Numbered from the stretch's first letter, positions 9,099 through 18,600 are shown. The stretch is 64,000 nucleotides of DNA from Clostridiales bacterium (GCA_019420275.1 JAHZHN010000008.1:39334-103333); one strand, 5' to 3'. Translations and numbers: made by a program. Notes: generated by a model from the letters alone, not told the origin.

Positions 9099-9584
9099 TT
9101 ACTTATCAACATAACCTGATGCTTCTATCACCTGCTGTTCCGGAACCAGCTGATAATATACATGAACATTTTTTTCCATAAGATTCTTAATCGATGTGAT
9201 TTCATCAGGAGAACATGCTACATTTTTAATAAATGGTGTTCTTTCTCCTCTAATCCCCATGCCGCCAAGATTGACATCTGTAAGCTCCAGACCAAGATCC
9301 GTCATACGGTCATAAGTAATCGGTGTCTTTGTAAGGACCATAACACGCTCTCCCGGTTCTTTTGGATCCTTTTTCAGCACTTCCGCCCCTTTCTCGGTTC
9401 CGTATACGTTTACTTTTACTCCGTTCGGCGCAAGAGCCTTAATGACACGTTTATTAAATTTGTCTGCTGCTACCTCATCATCTACTACAATGATTCTGTT
9501 TACATTCAGACTCGGTGTCCAGACAGAGACAACCTCTCCGTGGATCAGGCGGTCATCTACTCTTGCCAATACGATGTTTTTCAT
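9099..9584 (-). CDS. PTS mannose-family subunit IIB
   Basis: Cytoplasmic phosphotransfer subunit, 161 residues. The phosphorylated histidine is in RVDDRLIHGEVVSVW (His15 by count), the standard IIB-man/sorbose site. The strand IIVVDDEVAADKFNKRVIK follows, as in the family. It overlaps the IIA gene by 4 bases. Confidence 0.94.
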   Translation of the reverse strand: MKNIVLARVDDRLIHGEVVSVWTPSLNVNRIIVVDDEVAADKFNKRVIKALAPNGVKVNVYGTEKGAEVLKKDPKEPGERVMVLTKTPITYDRMTDLGLELTDVNLGGMGIRGERTPFIKNVACSPDEITSIKNLMEKNVHVYYQLVPEQQVIEASGYVDK

Positions 9585-10000
9585 TCCTCATCCTCCTCAC
9601 TTTTTTCTTCAAATAACAGATTGACATATTTAATCGTGTCAGGCGCAGCTTTTAATAATCCTTCACAAATCTGGGCTGCTGTTTTATCCGCATATCTTCC
9701 CATCATAACTTCAACTGTCAGCGGAATATTAATTCCTGTTACATGATAAAATTTATGATCCTTCATTAAGGAAACAACTGCGTTGAATGGGCTTCCATGG
9801 AATAAATCTGTCAGAAAAAGAATTTCTTCTCCTTCTGGTGTCTTTTCGATCTCCGCTTCCAGCTTCTCTGTTAATGATGCAACTGTCTGTTCTGGATACA
9901 AGCCGTAAGCTACCACGTTTTTCTGTTCTCCGACCAGCATCTGAACACTCTCGATCAATCCTTTTGAGAAACTCCCATGAGATACTGCAATGACCTTCAT
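9581..10000 (-). CDS. PTS mannose-family subunit IIA
   Basis: Cytoplasmic subunit, 139 residues, that accepts phosphate from HPr. The active His is in VIAVSHGSFSKGL near the N-terminus, and FLTDLFHGSPFNA is the conserved second loop of the EIIA-man fold. The C-terminal tail is acidic. It is the first gene of the leftward operon IIA-IIB-IIC-IID-dehydrogenase-kinase-DUF4428-HPr. Confidence 0.94.
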   Translation of the reverse strand: MKVIAVSHGSFSKGLIESVQMLVGEQKNVVAYGLYPEQTVASLTEKLEAEIEKTPEGEEILFLTDLFHGSPFNAVVSLMKDHKFYHVTGINIPLTVEVMMGRYADKTAAQICEGLLKAAPDTIKYVNLLFEEKSEEDEE

Positions 10001-10042
10001 CTTAATCTCGCCTCCTTTTCTCCGGTCGTTTATCGTACTTTG

Positions 10043-10051
10043 AGTATAGCA
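10043..10051 (-). promoter_or_regulatory. Extended -10 promoter of the PTS operon
   Basis: The minus strand reads TGCTATACT, an extended -10, 43 bases before the IIA start. The -35 region is poor, which fits an activator-dependent promoter. Confidence 0.5.
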
Positions 10052-10170
10052 TGCGAAAATGTACTTTTTTCACAGACATTTGCGTAAACATTCCCGCATT
10101 TTCTGTTAATCAGCTACATGATTGATTACGCAGTTCTTTGTGCAGTTTTCGATTTTAAATGGATTCATGT

Positions 10171-10197
10171 TTCATTATTTTTTGCGCAATAAATGAA
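10171..10197. promoter_or_regulatory. Inverted repeat, candidate operator between the divergent sugar genes
   Basis: TTCATTATT and AATAAATGAA form an imperfect inverted repeat around TTTGCGC. It is centred about 40 bases before the -10 of the aldolase promoter and lies in the shared 333-base region, a suitable place for an activator site. Binding by the PRD regulator encoded at 15.5-17.5 kb is inference. Confidence 0.35.
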
Positions 10198-10218
10198 ATT
10201 TCCTAAAGTCTTTTCATT

Positions 10219-10226
10219 GCTATAAT
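10219..10226 (+). promoter_or_regulatory. Extended -10 promoter of the aldolase gene
   Basis: TGCTATAAT (-10 at 10221-10226) precedes the aldolase gene by about 107 bases. No good -35 is seen. Apart from the two promoters and the inverted repeat, I see nothing else in the 10001-10333 gap. Confidence 0.55.
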
Positions 10227-10333
10227 AAAGGCAAGCTTGGTACGTACAGGCAAAGAAAAATGTAAATTCAGAATTGTATTTTAAATTAAGATAGGAGGCA
10301 GCAGAAGCTTTTTACGGCTTCTGCAATACTAAT

Positions 10334-11167
10334 ATGAAAATTGTAAATGGTTTTGACCTTATGGACTATGCCGCCGCTCATCACTATATGCTGCCGGCAT
10401 TTAATACAACAAACCTTGAAATGACTTACGCGATTGCGCAAGGACTAAATCAGGCCGATCTTCCTGGATACATTCAGATTTCATCCAATAATTTAAGACT
10501 GTCTGATCCTGAGACAATCGTATATCTTACAAAGAAAGCTTTAAAAGACAGCAATGTTCCGATTGCACTTCACTTAGACCATGGAAAAACATATGAAGAT
10601 GTAAAGGCATGCGTCAATGCCGGATTTACTTCTATCATGATTGACGCGTCCCATCTGGATTTTGAAGATAATATAAAAGAAGTGAAAAAAGCCGTTGACT
10701 ACTGCCACTTTTACGGAGTTCCGGTAGAAGCAGAACTTGGATGCCTTCAGGGAAAAGAAGAAGACATCGTAAACGAGGCGGATGCCAAAACAGATCCCGA
10801 CATGGTACAGGATTTTGTAAAACAGACTGGCTGCGACCTTCTCGCGGTCGCTGTAGGAAATGTTCACGGACTGGATATTGAGCCGAAAGTAGATCTTCCA
10901 TTGTTAAAGAAAATTTCCAAGATTTCACCGGTTCCACTTGTGATGCACGGCGGTTCCGGAATTCCGTTTGAAACAATCCAGGAAGCAAGAAATTATAATC
11001 TTTTAAAGGTAAATTATGGATCTGATTTAAGAAAAGCATTTGTTTCTACTTTTGGAAAAGCTTATGAGAAAAATCACAACACATGCAGTGTCATCGAATT
11101 GAGTTTAGAGGCCGTTGAAAATGTAAGCAAAACTGCTGCTGATCTGGTAACGATCATTAACCAATAA
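10334..11167 (+). CDS. Class II fructose/tagatose-bisphosphate aldolase family protein
   Basis: Cleaves a ketose bisphosphate (fructose- or tagatose-1,6-bisphosphate) or a related sugar phosphate in a zinc-dependent reaction. The 277-residue length matches GatY/KbaY. Metal-ligand motifs are visible: LHLDHGKTYED, VEAELGCLQGKEED, VGNVHGLD and VMHGGSGIPFE. It is transcribed away from the PTS operon from the shared control region, so it is likely the lower-pathway enzyme for the same sugar. The exact substrate is not determined by sequence. Confidence 0.9.
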   Translation: MKIVNGFDLMDYAAAHHYMLPAFNTTNLEMTYAIAQGLNQADLPGYIQISSNNLRLSDPETIVYLTKKALKDSNVPIALHLDHGKTYEDVKACVNAGFTSIMIDASHLDFEDNIKEVKKAVDYCHFYGVPVEAELGCLQGKEEDIVNEADAKTDPDMVQDFVKQTGCDLLAVAVGNVHGLDIEPKVDLPLLKKISKISPVPLVMHGGSGIPFETIQEARNYNLLKVNYGSDLRKAFVSTFGKAYEKNHNTCSVIELSLEAVENVSKTAADLVTIINQ

Positions 11168-11200
11168 TAAATAACTTGTTCATCCTCTCTTTTTTATCAT

Positions 11201-11242
11201 AACAAATCCCGGCCGAATGCTCCATTTCGGCCGGGATTTGTT
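11201..11242 (+). terminator. Strong bidirectional terminator after the aldolase gene
   Basis: A perfect 17-bp stem (arms 11201-11217 and 11226-11242) with an 8-base loop, GC-rich in the centre and with an A/T-rich foot, between convergent genes. Confidence 0.8.
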
Positions 11243-11264
11243 TATACGTTCTTGCGTTTTTTAC

Positions 11265-11940
11265 TTAATCTACAGGAATTCCAGCAGTACCCACAGAGTC
11301 AAGGATAAATCCCGGATGACTGCTGTCTTTGATTCTCGTTTTAAAACTGCCATATCCCATAAACTGCATATCATAAATTGGCTGAACCGTTAGATCCACA
11401 GCCAGTTTGCTGTTAATTTCTACACCATTGAGTCCACTTTCATCATCTGTATATCTGATGGTTTCTTCTGCGGTGACATTTCCAGAATTATCACTGTAAA
11501 TGTGCAGATTAACAGGCTGCGGCTCTTTGTCAACCCCCTTCTTTGCTCTGGATTCCATTTCAAGATCTTTCACAATTTTGATGATCTCATCGTCAGACAT
11601 ATCATTGTTAATCATAGAAAACTTAAACATTTCTACATTATTATAGACTGTTGCATTTCCCTTGCCGTCAAAAACAAAGATTGCCTGTACAAAAGAATCT
11701 TTTGCAAAACTTCTGTTGTCACTAATGCCAAACCAGATGCTTTTTTGATGAAATGCTTCTGATGCCGGAATTGACTCCTTTGCTGCTGCGGTGCTGGCTG
11801 TAGCTGCACCGGACGTTGTGCCGGCAGAAGCAGAAGTTCCTAAACTCTCACTGCTTTAATCCGAAGCTGCTGCAGCACTTTCCACATGCCGTCATGGCAG
11901 CTGCAGCTGCTATCAACAGCACAAATAAAAGTTTTTTCAT
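11265..11940 (-). pseudogene. Broken lipoprotein gene (frameshift plus stop)
   Basis: A normal ATG at 11940 starts a lipoprotein signal (MKKLLFVLLIAA...MTACG). Just after the lipidated Cys the frame runs into a stop. One base over, the same region continues as ESAAAASD, a TAA, then a Ser/Thr/Ala linker SSESLGTSASAGTTSG and an unbroken domain to the stop at 11265. Thus one extra base, probably in the AAA run after the lipobox Cys, and a TAA separate signal from body. The intact body from 11630 (121 residues, ending DSVGTAGIPVD) is of unknown function. It follows the ABC transporter operon. Confidence 0.75.
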
Positions 11941-12037
11941 ACTTTTCCTCTTTGTACACAAATGATGTATATCCGTCAATTTTATTGTATAATACTCATC
12001 ATCTAATGTACAGAAATATCATAAAATCTATGCTTTT

Positions 12038-13789
12038 TTAGGCAGGAGCGAACTGACTCTGATACAGTTCAGCATAAAATCCCTTTCGGGCAAGAAGTTC
12101 CTCATGAGTTCCCTGTTCGATAATTATTCCGTCTTTCATAACCAGGATTACATCCGCCTCCCGAATTGTAGACAGTCGGTGCGCCACAATAAAACTGGTC
12201 CTTCCCTCCATCATCTTTCCAAAGGCATTCTGAATGCGAATTTCCGTCATGGTATCTATGGATGACGTCGCCTCATCCAGGATCAGCATCGGCGGCAGAT
12301 TCAGCATGACCCTTGCAATACAAAGCAGCTGTTTTTGTCCCTGAGACAAACTCCCTCCGTCTTCTCCCAGGACAGTATCATACTGCTGGGGCATCTTTAT
12401 AATAAAATTATGGGCATGAGCCTCTTTTGCGGCCTGTATGATCTCTTCATCTGTGGCATCTGGTTTTCCATAGGCAATATTTTCCCGGATTGTAGCATTT
12501 TTCAGCCATGTTTCCTGGAGCACCATTCCAAAATTGGATCGGAGACTTTGCCGGGTAACATTCCGAATCTCGTGATCATCTACATAAATATTTCCGCCGG
12601 TCACATCATAAAACCGCATCAAAAGATTGATCAGCGTTGTTTTTCCACATCCAGTAGGCCCGACGATCGCAATCCTCTGTCCCGGCTGTGCCAATAGATT
12701 CAAATGTTCCATAAATTTCTGATCCGGCCGGTAAGAAAACGCCACATCAGAAAGCTCTACTTTTCCATGGATTTTCGTTAGTTTTTCGGCCTCCTGAGAA
12801 TCCTCTGCTTCCGGCTCTTCGTCCAGAAATCGAAAAACTCTTGCCGCAGATGCCAGAGAATTCTGAAACTCTGTAATCACTCCTGTAATCTCATTAAACG
12901 GTTTGGTATACTGATTTGTATAGCTCAAAAAACTAGTCAGACGTCCAACTGTTAAGCCTCCTCCAATTACCGTAAAGCATCCTGCCAGTGTCACACCAGC
13001 ATAAATGATTGAATACATGATTCTTGTTGCCGGATTGGTTAAAGAAGAAAAAAAGGTAGCCCTCAGGCTGTAGCCTGCCAGCCGTTCATTGATCTCCTCA
13101 AATCTCTCCTGTGCCTTCTTCTGGTATCCAAATGCCTCCACAACTTTCAGATTTCCCAGCATCTCATCCGTAAGGCTGGTCAGTTCTCCTCTCGTTTCCG
13201 ACTGCTTTTTAAACATCTGAAACGTATTTTTTGAAATAAACCCAGCGATTGCGAAAGACAGCGGGCTTAACACTACAACAACTAATGTGATCAGAGGATG
13301 AATCGTCAGCATAAATACAATCGTTCCAACAATCGTCAAAACACCTGTAAACAGCTGGGTAAATCCCATCAGAAGACCATCTGAAAACTGTTCTACATCC
13401 GTAATGATACGGCTGATCAAATCTCCGGAAGGGTGACCATCCACATAGGATACCGGCACACGATGGAGATGGTGAAACGCCTGTACTCTCAGATCCTGAA
13501 CAATCCGGTAAGTGATCATATTATTTACATGATTCATGAGCCACTGGGCTGCTGCTGTAACTGTAATTGCTGCAATAATCCATCCGATCAGTTTTCCCAG
13601 GGTTCCAAAATCCACATTTCCCTTTCCAACAATATGATCCACTGCGTTTCCCGTAAGAATCGGAACATAAAGGGTAAGGCCAACTGTGATGACCGCCAGT
13701 CCCAGCGATAACACCACCAGAGGAGTGTATGGATGAATGCACAAAAGAATCCTTTTTAATACTTCCTTGTTTTCTTTCTTACTTCGCAT
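12038..13789 (-). CDS. ABC exporter half-transporter (permease plus ATPase), second subunit
   Basis: A 583-residue protein with an N-terminal six-helix ABC type 1 exporter domain (to about residue 320) and a C-terminal ATPase. The Walker A is GPTGCGKTT, the Q-loop region VLQETWL, the signature LSQGQKQLLCIARV, and Walker B MLILDEATSSID with the catalytic Glu. The following switch is VAHRLSTIREAD. It overlaps the partner gene by 11 bases, so the two probably form a heterodimer in which this subunit keeps the consensus catalytic site. Substrate unknown (lipid, drug or peptide). Confidence 0.92.
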   Translation of the reverse strand: MRSKKENKEVLKRILLCIHPYTPLVVLSLGLAVITVGLTLYVPILTGNAVDHIVGKGNVDFGTLGKLIGWIIAAITVTAAAQWLMNHVNNMITYRIVQDLRVQAFHHLHRVPVSYVDGHPSGDLISRIITDVEQFSDGLLMGFTQLFTGVLTIVGTIVFMLTIHPLITLVVVVLSPLSFAIAGFISKNTFQMFKKQSETRGELTSLTDEMLGNLKVVEAFGYQKKAQERFEEINERLAGYSLRATFFSSLTNPATRIMYSIIYAGVTLAGCFTVIGGGLTVGRLTSFLSYTNQYTKPFNEITGVITEFQNSLASAARVFRFLDEEPEAEDSQEAEKLTKIHGKVELSDVAFSYRPDQKFMEHLNLLAQPGQRIAIVGPTGCGKTTLINLLMRFYDVTGGNIYVDDHEIRNVTRQSLRSNFGMVLQETWLKNATIRENIAYGKPDATDEEIIQAAKEAHAHNFIIKMPQQYDTVLGEDGGSLSQGQKQLLCIARVMLNLPPMLILDEATSSIDTMTEIRIQNAFGKMMEGRTSFIVAHRLSTIREADVILVMKDGIIIEQGTHEELLARKGFYAELYQSQFAPA

Positions 13790-15515
13790 CAGCTTCTACC
13801 TCCTCTCTTGTCATCTGAGACTCACAGATTTCCCGGTAAAGATGACAGTTCCTCAGCAGCTCCTTATGAGTCCCTTTTCCTGCCGTCCTTCCATTGTCCA
13901 GCACAAGAATCTGGTCCGCATTTTTCACTGCAGATACTCTTTGTGATACAATAAATACCGTCATCTGATCTGTTCTTCGGGCAATCGCTCTTCTAAGCCT
14001 TGCATCTGTTGCAAAATCAAGAGCAGATGCACTGTCATCCAAAATCAAAATAGAAGGTTTTCTTACCAGCGCTCTTGCGATTGTAAGGCGTTGTTTTTGA
14101 CCGCCTGAGAGATTTCGCCCATTCTGCTGAATCTGGAAATCCAGTCCTTCTCCCTTCTGTTCAACAAAATCCAGCGCTTGAGCTGTTTCCAGCGCTTCAT
14201 AAATTTCTTCATCTGTCGCATCCTGATTTCCCCACCGCATATTGTCCCGCAAAGTTCCGCGAAATAATGCAGCTTTTTGTGGTACAAATCCTATCTTTTC
14301 TCTCAGATTCTTCATCTTGAAATCTTTGATGCTTCGTCCTCCAATCTGAATTTCTCCTTCTTTGGCCTCATAAAATCTTGGAATCAGATTCATCAGAGTC
14401 GTTTTCCCGGATCCGGTTCCCCCAATCACTCCTATCGTATCTCCCTGCATTGCGCAAAAAGACACATTTTCCACCGCCGGCCGCTTCGCCCCGGCATAAG
14501 AGTAGGAAACATCATGAAAGGCAACTTCCGCAGCCCCTTGAATTTCAAAGTCCTGCGAACCATCCGGAATGCTGGCTTTAATCTGAAATATACTCTCCAC
14601 ACGATTCAAACTGGCTGCTGCCCGGGACAGTAAAATCATCAGATTAGCCAGCTTGATCAATTCCGTCAAAATCTGAGACATATAATTGATCAGTGCGATT
14701 ACTTGTCCCTGGGTCAGCCGTCCTGCATATACCTGTTTTCCTCCGGCCCATAACACCCCTACAATTCCCAAATTAATGATGATATAAGTTACAGGATTCA
14801 AAAGTGCTGATATTTTCCCTACAAAAATCTGACACCGGTACAGATTCTGATTGGAACAATCAAATTCCTTCATTTCACTTTCCTGGCGGTTAAAAGCACG
14901 GATCACTCGAATCCCCAAAAGATTCTCCCTTGTTTTTTGCAGCACATCATCCAGTTGTTTCTGAACATTTTGATACAAAGGCATACTTACCAGAAGGATC
15001 AGAAAAACCACAATAAATAAGACCGGAATCGTCACAGCAAATACGACAGCGGTTCTTTGATCCACCACAAACGCCATAAAGACCGCTCCCAGCACAACAA
15101 AAGGAGACCTTAAAAACAGGCGCAAAAACATATTAACACCGTTTTGCACCTGATTGATATCACTCGTCATCCTGGTAATCAGTGTCGACGTTCCGATTTC
15201 ATCAATCTCCTGATACGTAAATTTTCCCATATGTGCAAAAAGATCATTTCTCATGGCAGTTCCCGCAGACACAGCCGACTTCGCTGCGAAATACTGAGCC
15301 GTGGCTGAACTGATAAACCCGACAATTCCAAGCGCCACCATCAAACACCCCATACGAATCAGATATCCCTGATTCTTCCCGGCAACGCCTATGTCGATCA
15401 TATTGGCAACTACAAGAGGCACTAGCAGTTCAAAACTTGCTTCCAGCATCTTAAATAAAGGTGCTAAAATGGTTTCCTTTAGATTTTTTCTCAAATATCT
15501 TAATAATCGATTCAT
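13779..15515 (-). CDS. ABC exporter half-transporter, first subunit with degenerate ATPase site
   Basis: A 578-residue partner with the same permease-ATPase layout. The Walker A is GGTGSGKTT and the signature NLSGGQKQRLTIARAL. However, Walker B reads ILILDDSASALD, with Asp in place of the catalytic Glu, and the switch region reads VSQRVSAVKNAD, with Gln in place of His. These are the changes seen in the non-catalytic site of asymmetric heterodimeric exporters. It is 18 bases downstream of the PRD regulator gene. Confidence 0.92.
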   Translation of the reverse strand: MNRLLRYLRKNLKETILAPLFKMLEASFELLVPLVVANMIDIGVAGKNQGYLIRMGCLMVALGIVGFISSATAQYFAAKSAVSAGTAMRNDLFAHMGKFTYQEIDEIGTSTLITRMTSDINQVQNGVNMFLRLFLRSPFVVLGAVFMAFVVDQRTAVVFAVTIPVLFIVVFLILLVSMPLYQNVQKQLDDVLQKTRENLLGIRVIRAFNRQESEMKEFDCSNQNLYRCQIFVGKISALLNPVTYIIINLGIVGVLWAGGKQVYAGRLTQGQVIALINYMSQILTELIKLANLMILLSRAAASLNRVESIFQIKASIPDGSQDFEIQGAAEVAFHDVSYSYAGAKRPAVENVSFCAMQGDTIGVIGGTGSGKTTLMNLIPRFYEAKEGEIQIGGRSIKDFKMKNLREKIGFVPQKAALFRGTLRDNMRWGNQDATDEEIYEALETAQALDFVEQKGEGLDFQIQQNGRNLSGGQKQRLTIARALVRKPSILILDDSASALDFATDARLRRAIARRTDQMTVFIVSQRVSAVKNADQILVLDNGRTAGKGTHKELLRNCHLYREICESQMTREEVEADAK

Positions 15516-15533
15516 TTCCTATTCCCTACCCAT

Positions 15534-17456
15534 TTAAATATCATTATGAATTCCCATTTCCAGGGCTTCTTTTACAAGAGAAATAAAATGCTCATAAGAT
15601 GGATTTCCAATCAGTTTATCCACCAAAGACTTGTCCGCAAAAATCTTAGAAAAATAATTCCATAGCTGAAATGCCTGATTATTATTTTTCCCTACATGCA
15701 TTAACATGATGAGGTTTACCTCATTTTTTTCACTATCCCAGAGAATAGGCTTCTTTGATACATAAACTGCCACAAACGTATCAGAGGAAGTGGCATACAT
15801 TGGATGCGGCACTGCAATATTTTTGCTAAAGAACGTGCTTCCAATTTTCTCTCTTTGGAGTACCTGATTCAAAAAATCTTCTGTCTGAAAATGTTCTGCT
15901 GCCAGACCGCATAAAGTTTTGAGCACTTGTTTCTTGGAACTGCTGTCAGAAACACAGAACAATTCCGGATAGAACATTGCTACCACATCTTCCATATCCT
16001 TAAATCCATCGATATTCAATTTGATGTTCATATAGTCATGCTGATTTGGGAATGTATCTATATACATAGCCAGACCCTTATCAAAAAATTCCTCTTTTTC
16101 CGTCGTTAGAAAAACTCCATACTCATCCAGCATTTCTTCCGTTACATCCATCGGATTCACAAAATCTACCGCAGAGATATACTCAGAAAACCAACGAAGC
16201 AGTGTCTGTTTCAACAGCAGAGTCATACTTTTCTTCATGGAAGAGATTACCAAGATCTTTATCTTTCCGCTGCGGTTGTTAATTTCCAGCAGACTGCTGT
16301 AAAAATGAACCGCCAGCAGCGCCATCTCATCTTCTGAAACTTTCTTTCCGTATTTTTGATACAAAAGAGAGGCGAAATATATACTGATATCATATCCTAG
16401 AGGGAAGGTCTCCCTGATATATTCCAGCATATCATTCTTCATCTGCATATCATACTTAATACGGATGCTCAAAGACATGCAGTGAAGAGCCAGCGTAATC
16501 CGCAGATTAATATTGTCAGTAAAATCCACTCCAAAATTGCTTTTGATAGCCTCCAGCGCTTCTGATATAAACTCATCCATCTCCGGAGTAATGGTATCAG
16601 AATCTCTATTGTTTCCCTGTCCTCTAAGATATACAGAAAGATAACGTACTTCTTCATCCGAAACCTTAATAAAAAATCTGCGGCCTATCTTTTCAAAAAC
16701 ATCTTTGGAAATCTTATATTCTTCTCCCAGTTCTTCTGTAATCTCCAGTTCCCCGGGCTGAATGTAAAATCCATCTCCCATCCGGCAGATCATAATGTTC
16801 AAAAACAGAATAGTATTGCTGAAATCCGTATCCATAATATGATATTTATGCTCTACAAATATTTCCGTCAGAATATTTTTAATCTTCGCCAGCTGCCGTT
16901 CATCAATATAAAGCATTCCCTGCTCATTCTTTACATGAGCAAGATACAGATCCTGATCCGCCAGGCATCGTCTTTTGTTGATCTCGGTACCATCAATCAT
17001 GACCTTATTACTGCCTCTTAGAAGTTCCAGTGAAAACTGCCTCAATATCTCTTCTACCTTCTTAAGATCATTTAAGATCGTTGATCTGGACACATAAAAC
17101 TTATCTTCCATCTCGGAAATAGAAATAGCTCTGTGACGGTTTAGCAGCAGAAGAAGAATGTTTGTGACACGGCTGGTCGGATAATTTAATGACCCCGTCG
17201 TATATTGCTGATACAAAGAATTTACAAAGGCAGAAAATTCATCATGATTCTCCACTTGGATACAGCTTCCTTTTGACGCCTTTGATATCAAATTTGCACA
17301 GGATTCCTCTTCCAGTTCTTTCCGAATCACCTTCATATCTCCCTGGATCGTTCTTAGGGAAACCCCTAGTTTATCAGCAAAATAAGAGGCTGTTAGGAAC
17401 TCATCTGAATGATTGCAAAATTCCATTAAAATTTCAATTTGACGTTGGTTTAACAT
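15534..17456 (-). CDS. PRD-domain transcriptional regulator with PTS EIIA-like module
   Basis: A 640-residue activator of the MtlR/LicR/BglG-related type. In order: an N-terminal HTH (FADKLGVSLRTIQGDMKVIR), a second HTH (EMEDKFYVSRSTILNDLKKV), two PRD domains (histidines in EHKYHIMD, ALHCMSLS and LAVHFYSS), an EIIB-like segment starting ILVISSMKKSM, and a C-terminal EIIA domain with the active His in NIAVPHP. The EIIB-like segment lacks the usual phosphorylatable Cys. Such proteins are switched by PTS phosphorylation. It lies 5.5 kb from the mannose-family PTS and is the only such regulator in the window, so I infer that it controls that operon. Confidence 0.85.
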   Translation of the reverse strand: MLNQRQIEILMEFCNHSDEFLTASYFADKLGVSLRTIQGDMKVIRKELEEESCANLISKASKGSCIQVENHDEFSAFVNSLYQQYTTGSLNYPTSRVTNILLLLLNRHRAISISEMEDKFYVSRSTILNDLKKVEEILRQFSLELLRGSNKVMIDGTEINKRRCLADQDLYLAHVKNEQGMLYIDERQLAKIKNILTEIFVEHKYHIMDTDFSNTILFLNIMICRMGDGFYIQPGELEITEELGEEYKISKDVFEKIGRRFFIKVSDEEVRYLSVYLRGQGNNRDSDTITPEMDEFISEALEAIKSNFGVDFTDNINLRITLALHCMSLSIRIKYDMQMKNDMLEYIRETFPLGYDISIYFASLLYQKYGKKVSEDEMALLAVHFYSSLLEINNRSGKIKILVISSMKKSMTLLLKQTLLRWFSEYISAVDFVNPMDVTEEMLDEYGVFLTTEKEEFFDKGLAMYIDTFPNQHDYMNIKLNIDGFKDMEDVVAMFYPELFCVSDSSSKKQVLKTLCGLAAEHFQTEDFLNQVLQREKIGSTFFSKNIAVPHPMYATSSDTFVAVYVSKKPILWDSEKNEVNLIMLMHVGKNNNQAFQLWNYFSKIFADKSLVDKLIGNPSYEHFISLVKEALEMGIHNDI

Positions 17457-17521
17457 TTGTATTCCTCTTTTTTCTAGTGCTTCGTTGTCTTATTTTCCCA
17501 TAGCCATTGGTAATATTCCTT

Positions 17522-17551
17522 ATTATACCCTAACCTTCGTTTCTTTCGCAA
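17522..17551 (-). promoter_or_regulatory. Promoter of the PRD regulator/ABC exporter operon
   Basis: Minus strand TTGCGA (17546-17551), 18-base spacer, TATAAT (17522-17527), about 65 bases before the regulator start. Confidence 0.6.
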
Positions 17552-17644
17552 CCGATGAATTCCCTTCTGTTTCGCCACTGGACGATTTCCTGGGAATCCG
17601 ATATACTATTATTAACAAAATGAATGAGGAGGTATCACTATCTT

Positions 17645-18559
17645 ATGAAAAAACCTGCTTTAGTAATTCTTGCCGCCGGAATGGGCAGCCGGTACGGCGG
17701 ATTAAAGCAAATGGATCCCATGGATCCTCAGGGTCACGCAATCATTGACTATTCTATCTATGACGCAAAACGCGCTGGCTTTGGAAAAATTGTCTTCGTA
17801 ATAAAAAAAGCGATTGAAAAAGATTTTAAAGAAACAATTGGAAGCCGGATTCCGGATGATCTGGAAGTATGCTACGCATTTCAGGAAGTCGACTGCCTTC
17901 CTGACGGCTATCAGGTTCCGGAAGGAAGAGAAAAGCCATGGGGAACTGCCCATGCAGTCCTGTGCGCCAAGCCATTTATCCATGAACCTTTTGCCGTAAT
18001 CAACGCAGATGACTATTACGGCGTCAGCGGCTTCCAGGTCATGGCAGATTTTCTTACATCTCATCCGGACGGATCCCCTGCTCCTTTTGCCATGGTAGGA
18101 TATCATCTTGGCAATACAGTCACCGATCACGGCTATGTTTCCCGCGGAATCTGTGAAGTGGACGACAGCCGCCAGCTGATTTCCATTACAGAACGTACTC
18201 ACATTGAAAAACGCGGTGACCACGCTGAATACACAGAAGATGACGGAACTACCTGGACATCTCTTCCATATGATAAACTGGTCTCCATGAATTTCTTTGG
18301 CTTTCAGCCGATGATCATGGAGGAACTGGAAAAAGGCTTTCCAATATTCCTGGATCAGGCTCTGACCGAAAATCCACTGAAAGGGGAATACTTTATCCCA
18401 AGTGTTGCCAGTTCTCTGCTTTCCCAGGGCAAGGCGACCATGGAAGTTCTGGTTTCTCAAGACCAGTGGTATGGCGTTACCTATCCAGAGGACAAACAAA
18501 ATGTCATGGATGCACTGCAGTCTTTAAAAGACCAGGGAATCTATCCTCAGAAATTTTAG
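17645..18559 (+). CDS. Sugar-phosphate nucleotidyltransferase family protein
   Basis: A 304-residue NTP_transferase protein. The N-terminal nucleotide-binding motif is ILAAGMGSRYGGLKQMDP, and VINADDYYG carries the metal-binding Asp. It should transfer a nucleotidyl group to a sugar phosphate, or be a close relative of such enzymes. I chose the ATG at 17645; an in-frame ATG at 17624 overlaps the GAGGAGG ribosome site and cannot use it. It stands alone, so its sugar cannot be inferred. Confidence 0.82.
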   Translation: MKKPALVILAAGMGSRYGGLKQMDPMDPQGHAIIDYSIYDAKRAGFGKIVFVIKKAIEKDFKETIGSRIPDDLEVCYAFQEVDCLPDGYQVPEGREKPWGTAHAVLCAKPFIHEPFAVINADDYYGVSGFQVMADFLTSHPDGSPAPFAMVGYHLGNTVTDHGYVSRGICEVDDSRQLISITERTHIEKRGDHAEYTEDDGTTWTSLPYDKLVSMNFFGFQPMIMEELEKGFPIFLDQALTENPLKGEYFIPSVASSLLSQGKATMEVLVSQDQWYGVTYPEDKQNVMDALQSLKDQGIYPQKF

Positions 18560-18570
18560 CCTATATAAAA

Positions 18571-18600
18571 AATACCGGCAGATATTCATCTGCCGGTATT
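18571..18600 (+). terminator. Terminator of the nucleotidyltransferase gene
   Basis: A 13-bp stem, AATACCGGCAGAT and its complement, with a 4-base loop, followed by TTTTTATTG. The rest of the gap to 18835 is AT-rich and I see nothing else in it. Confidence 0.85.

Noticed and set aside
10001..10333. Catabolite-responsive (cre) element between the sugar genes
   Set aside because: I searched by eye for TGNAANCGNTNNCA-like sequence and found no convincing match.
17702..18499. 265-codon minus-strand frame inside the nucleotidyltransferase gene
   Set aside because: Antisense shadow of a well-supported gene; its translation has no recognisable motif.
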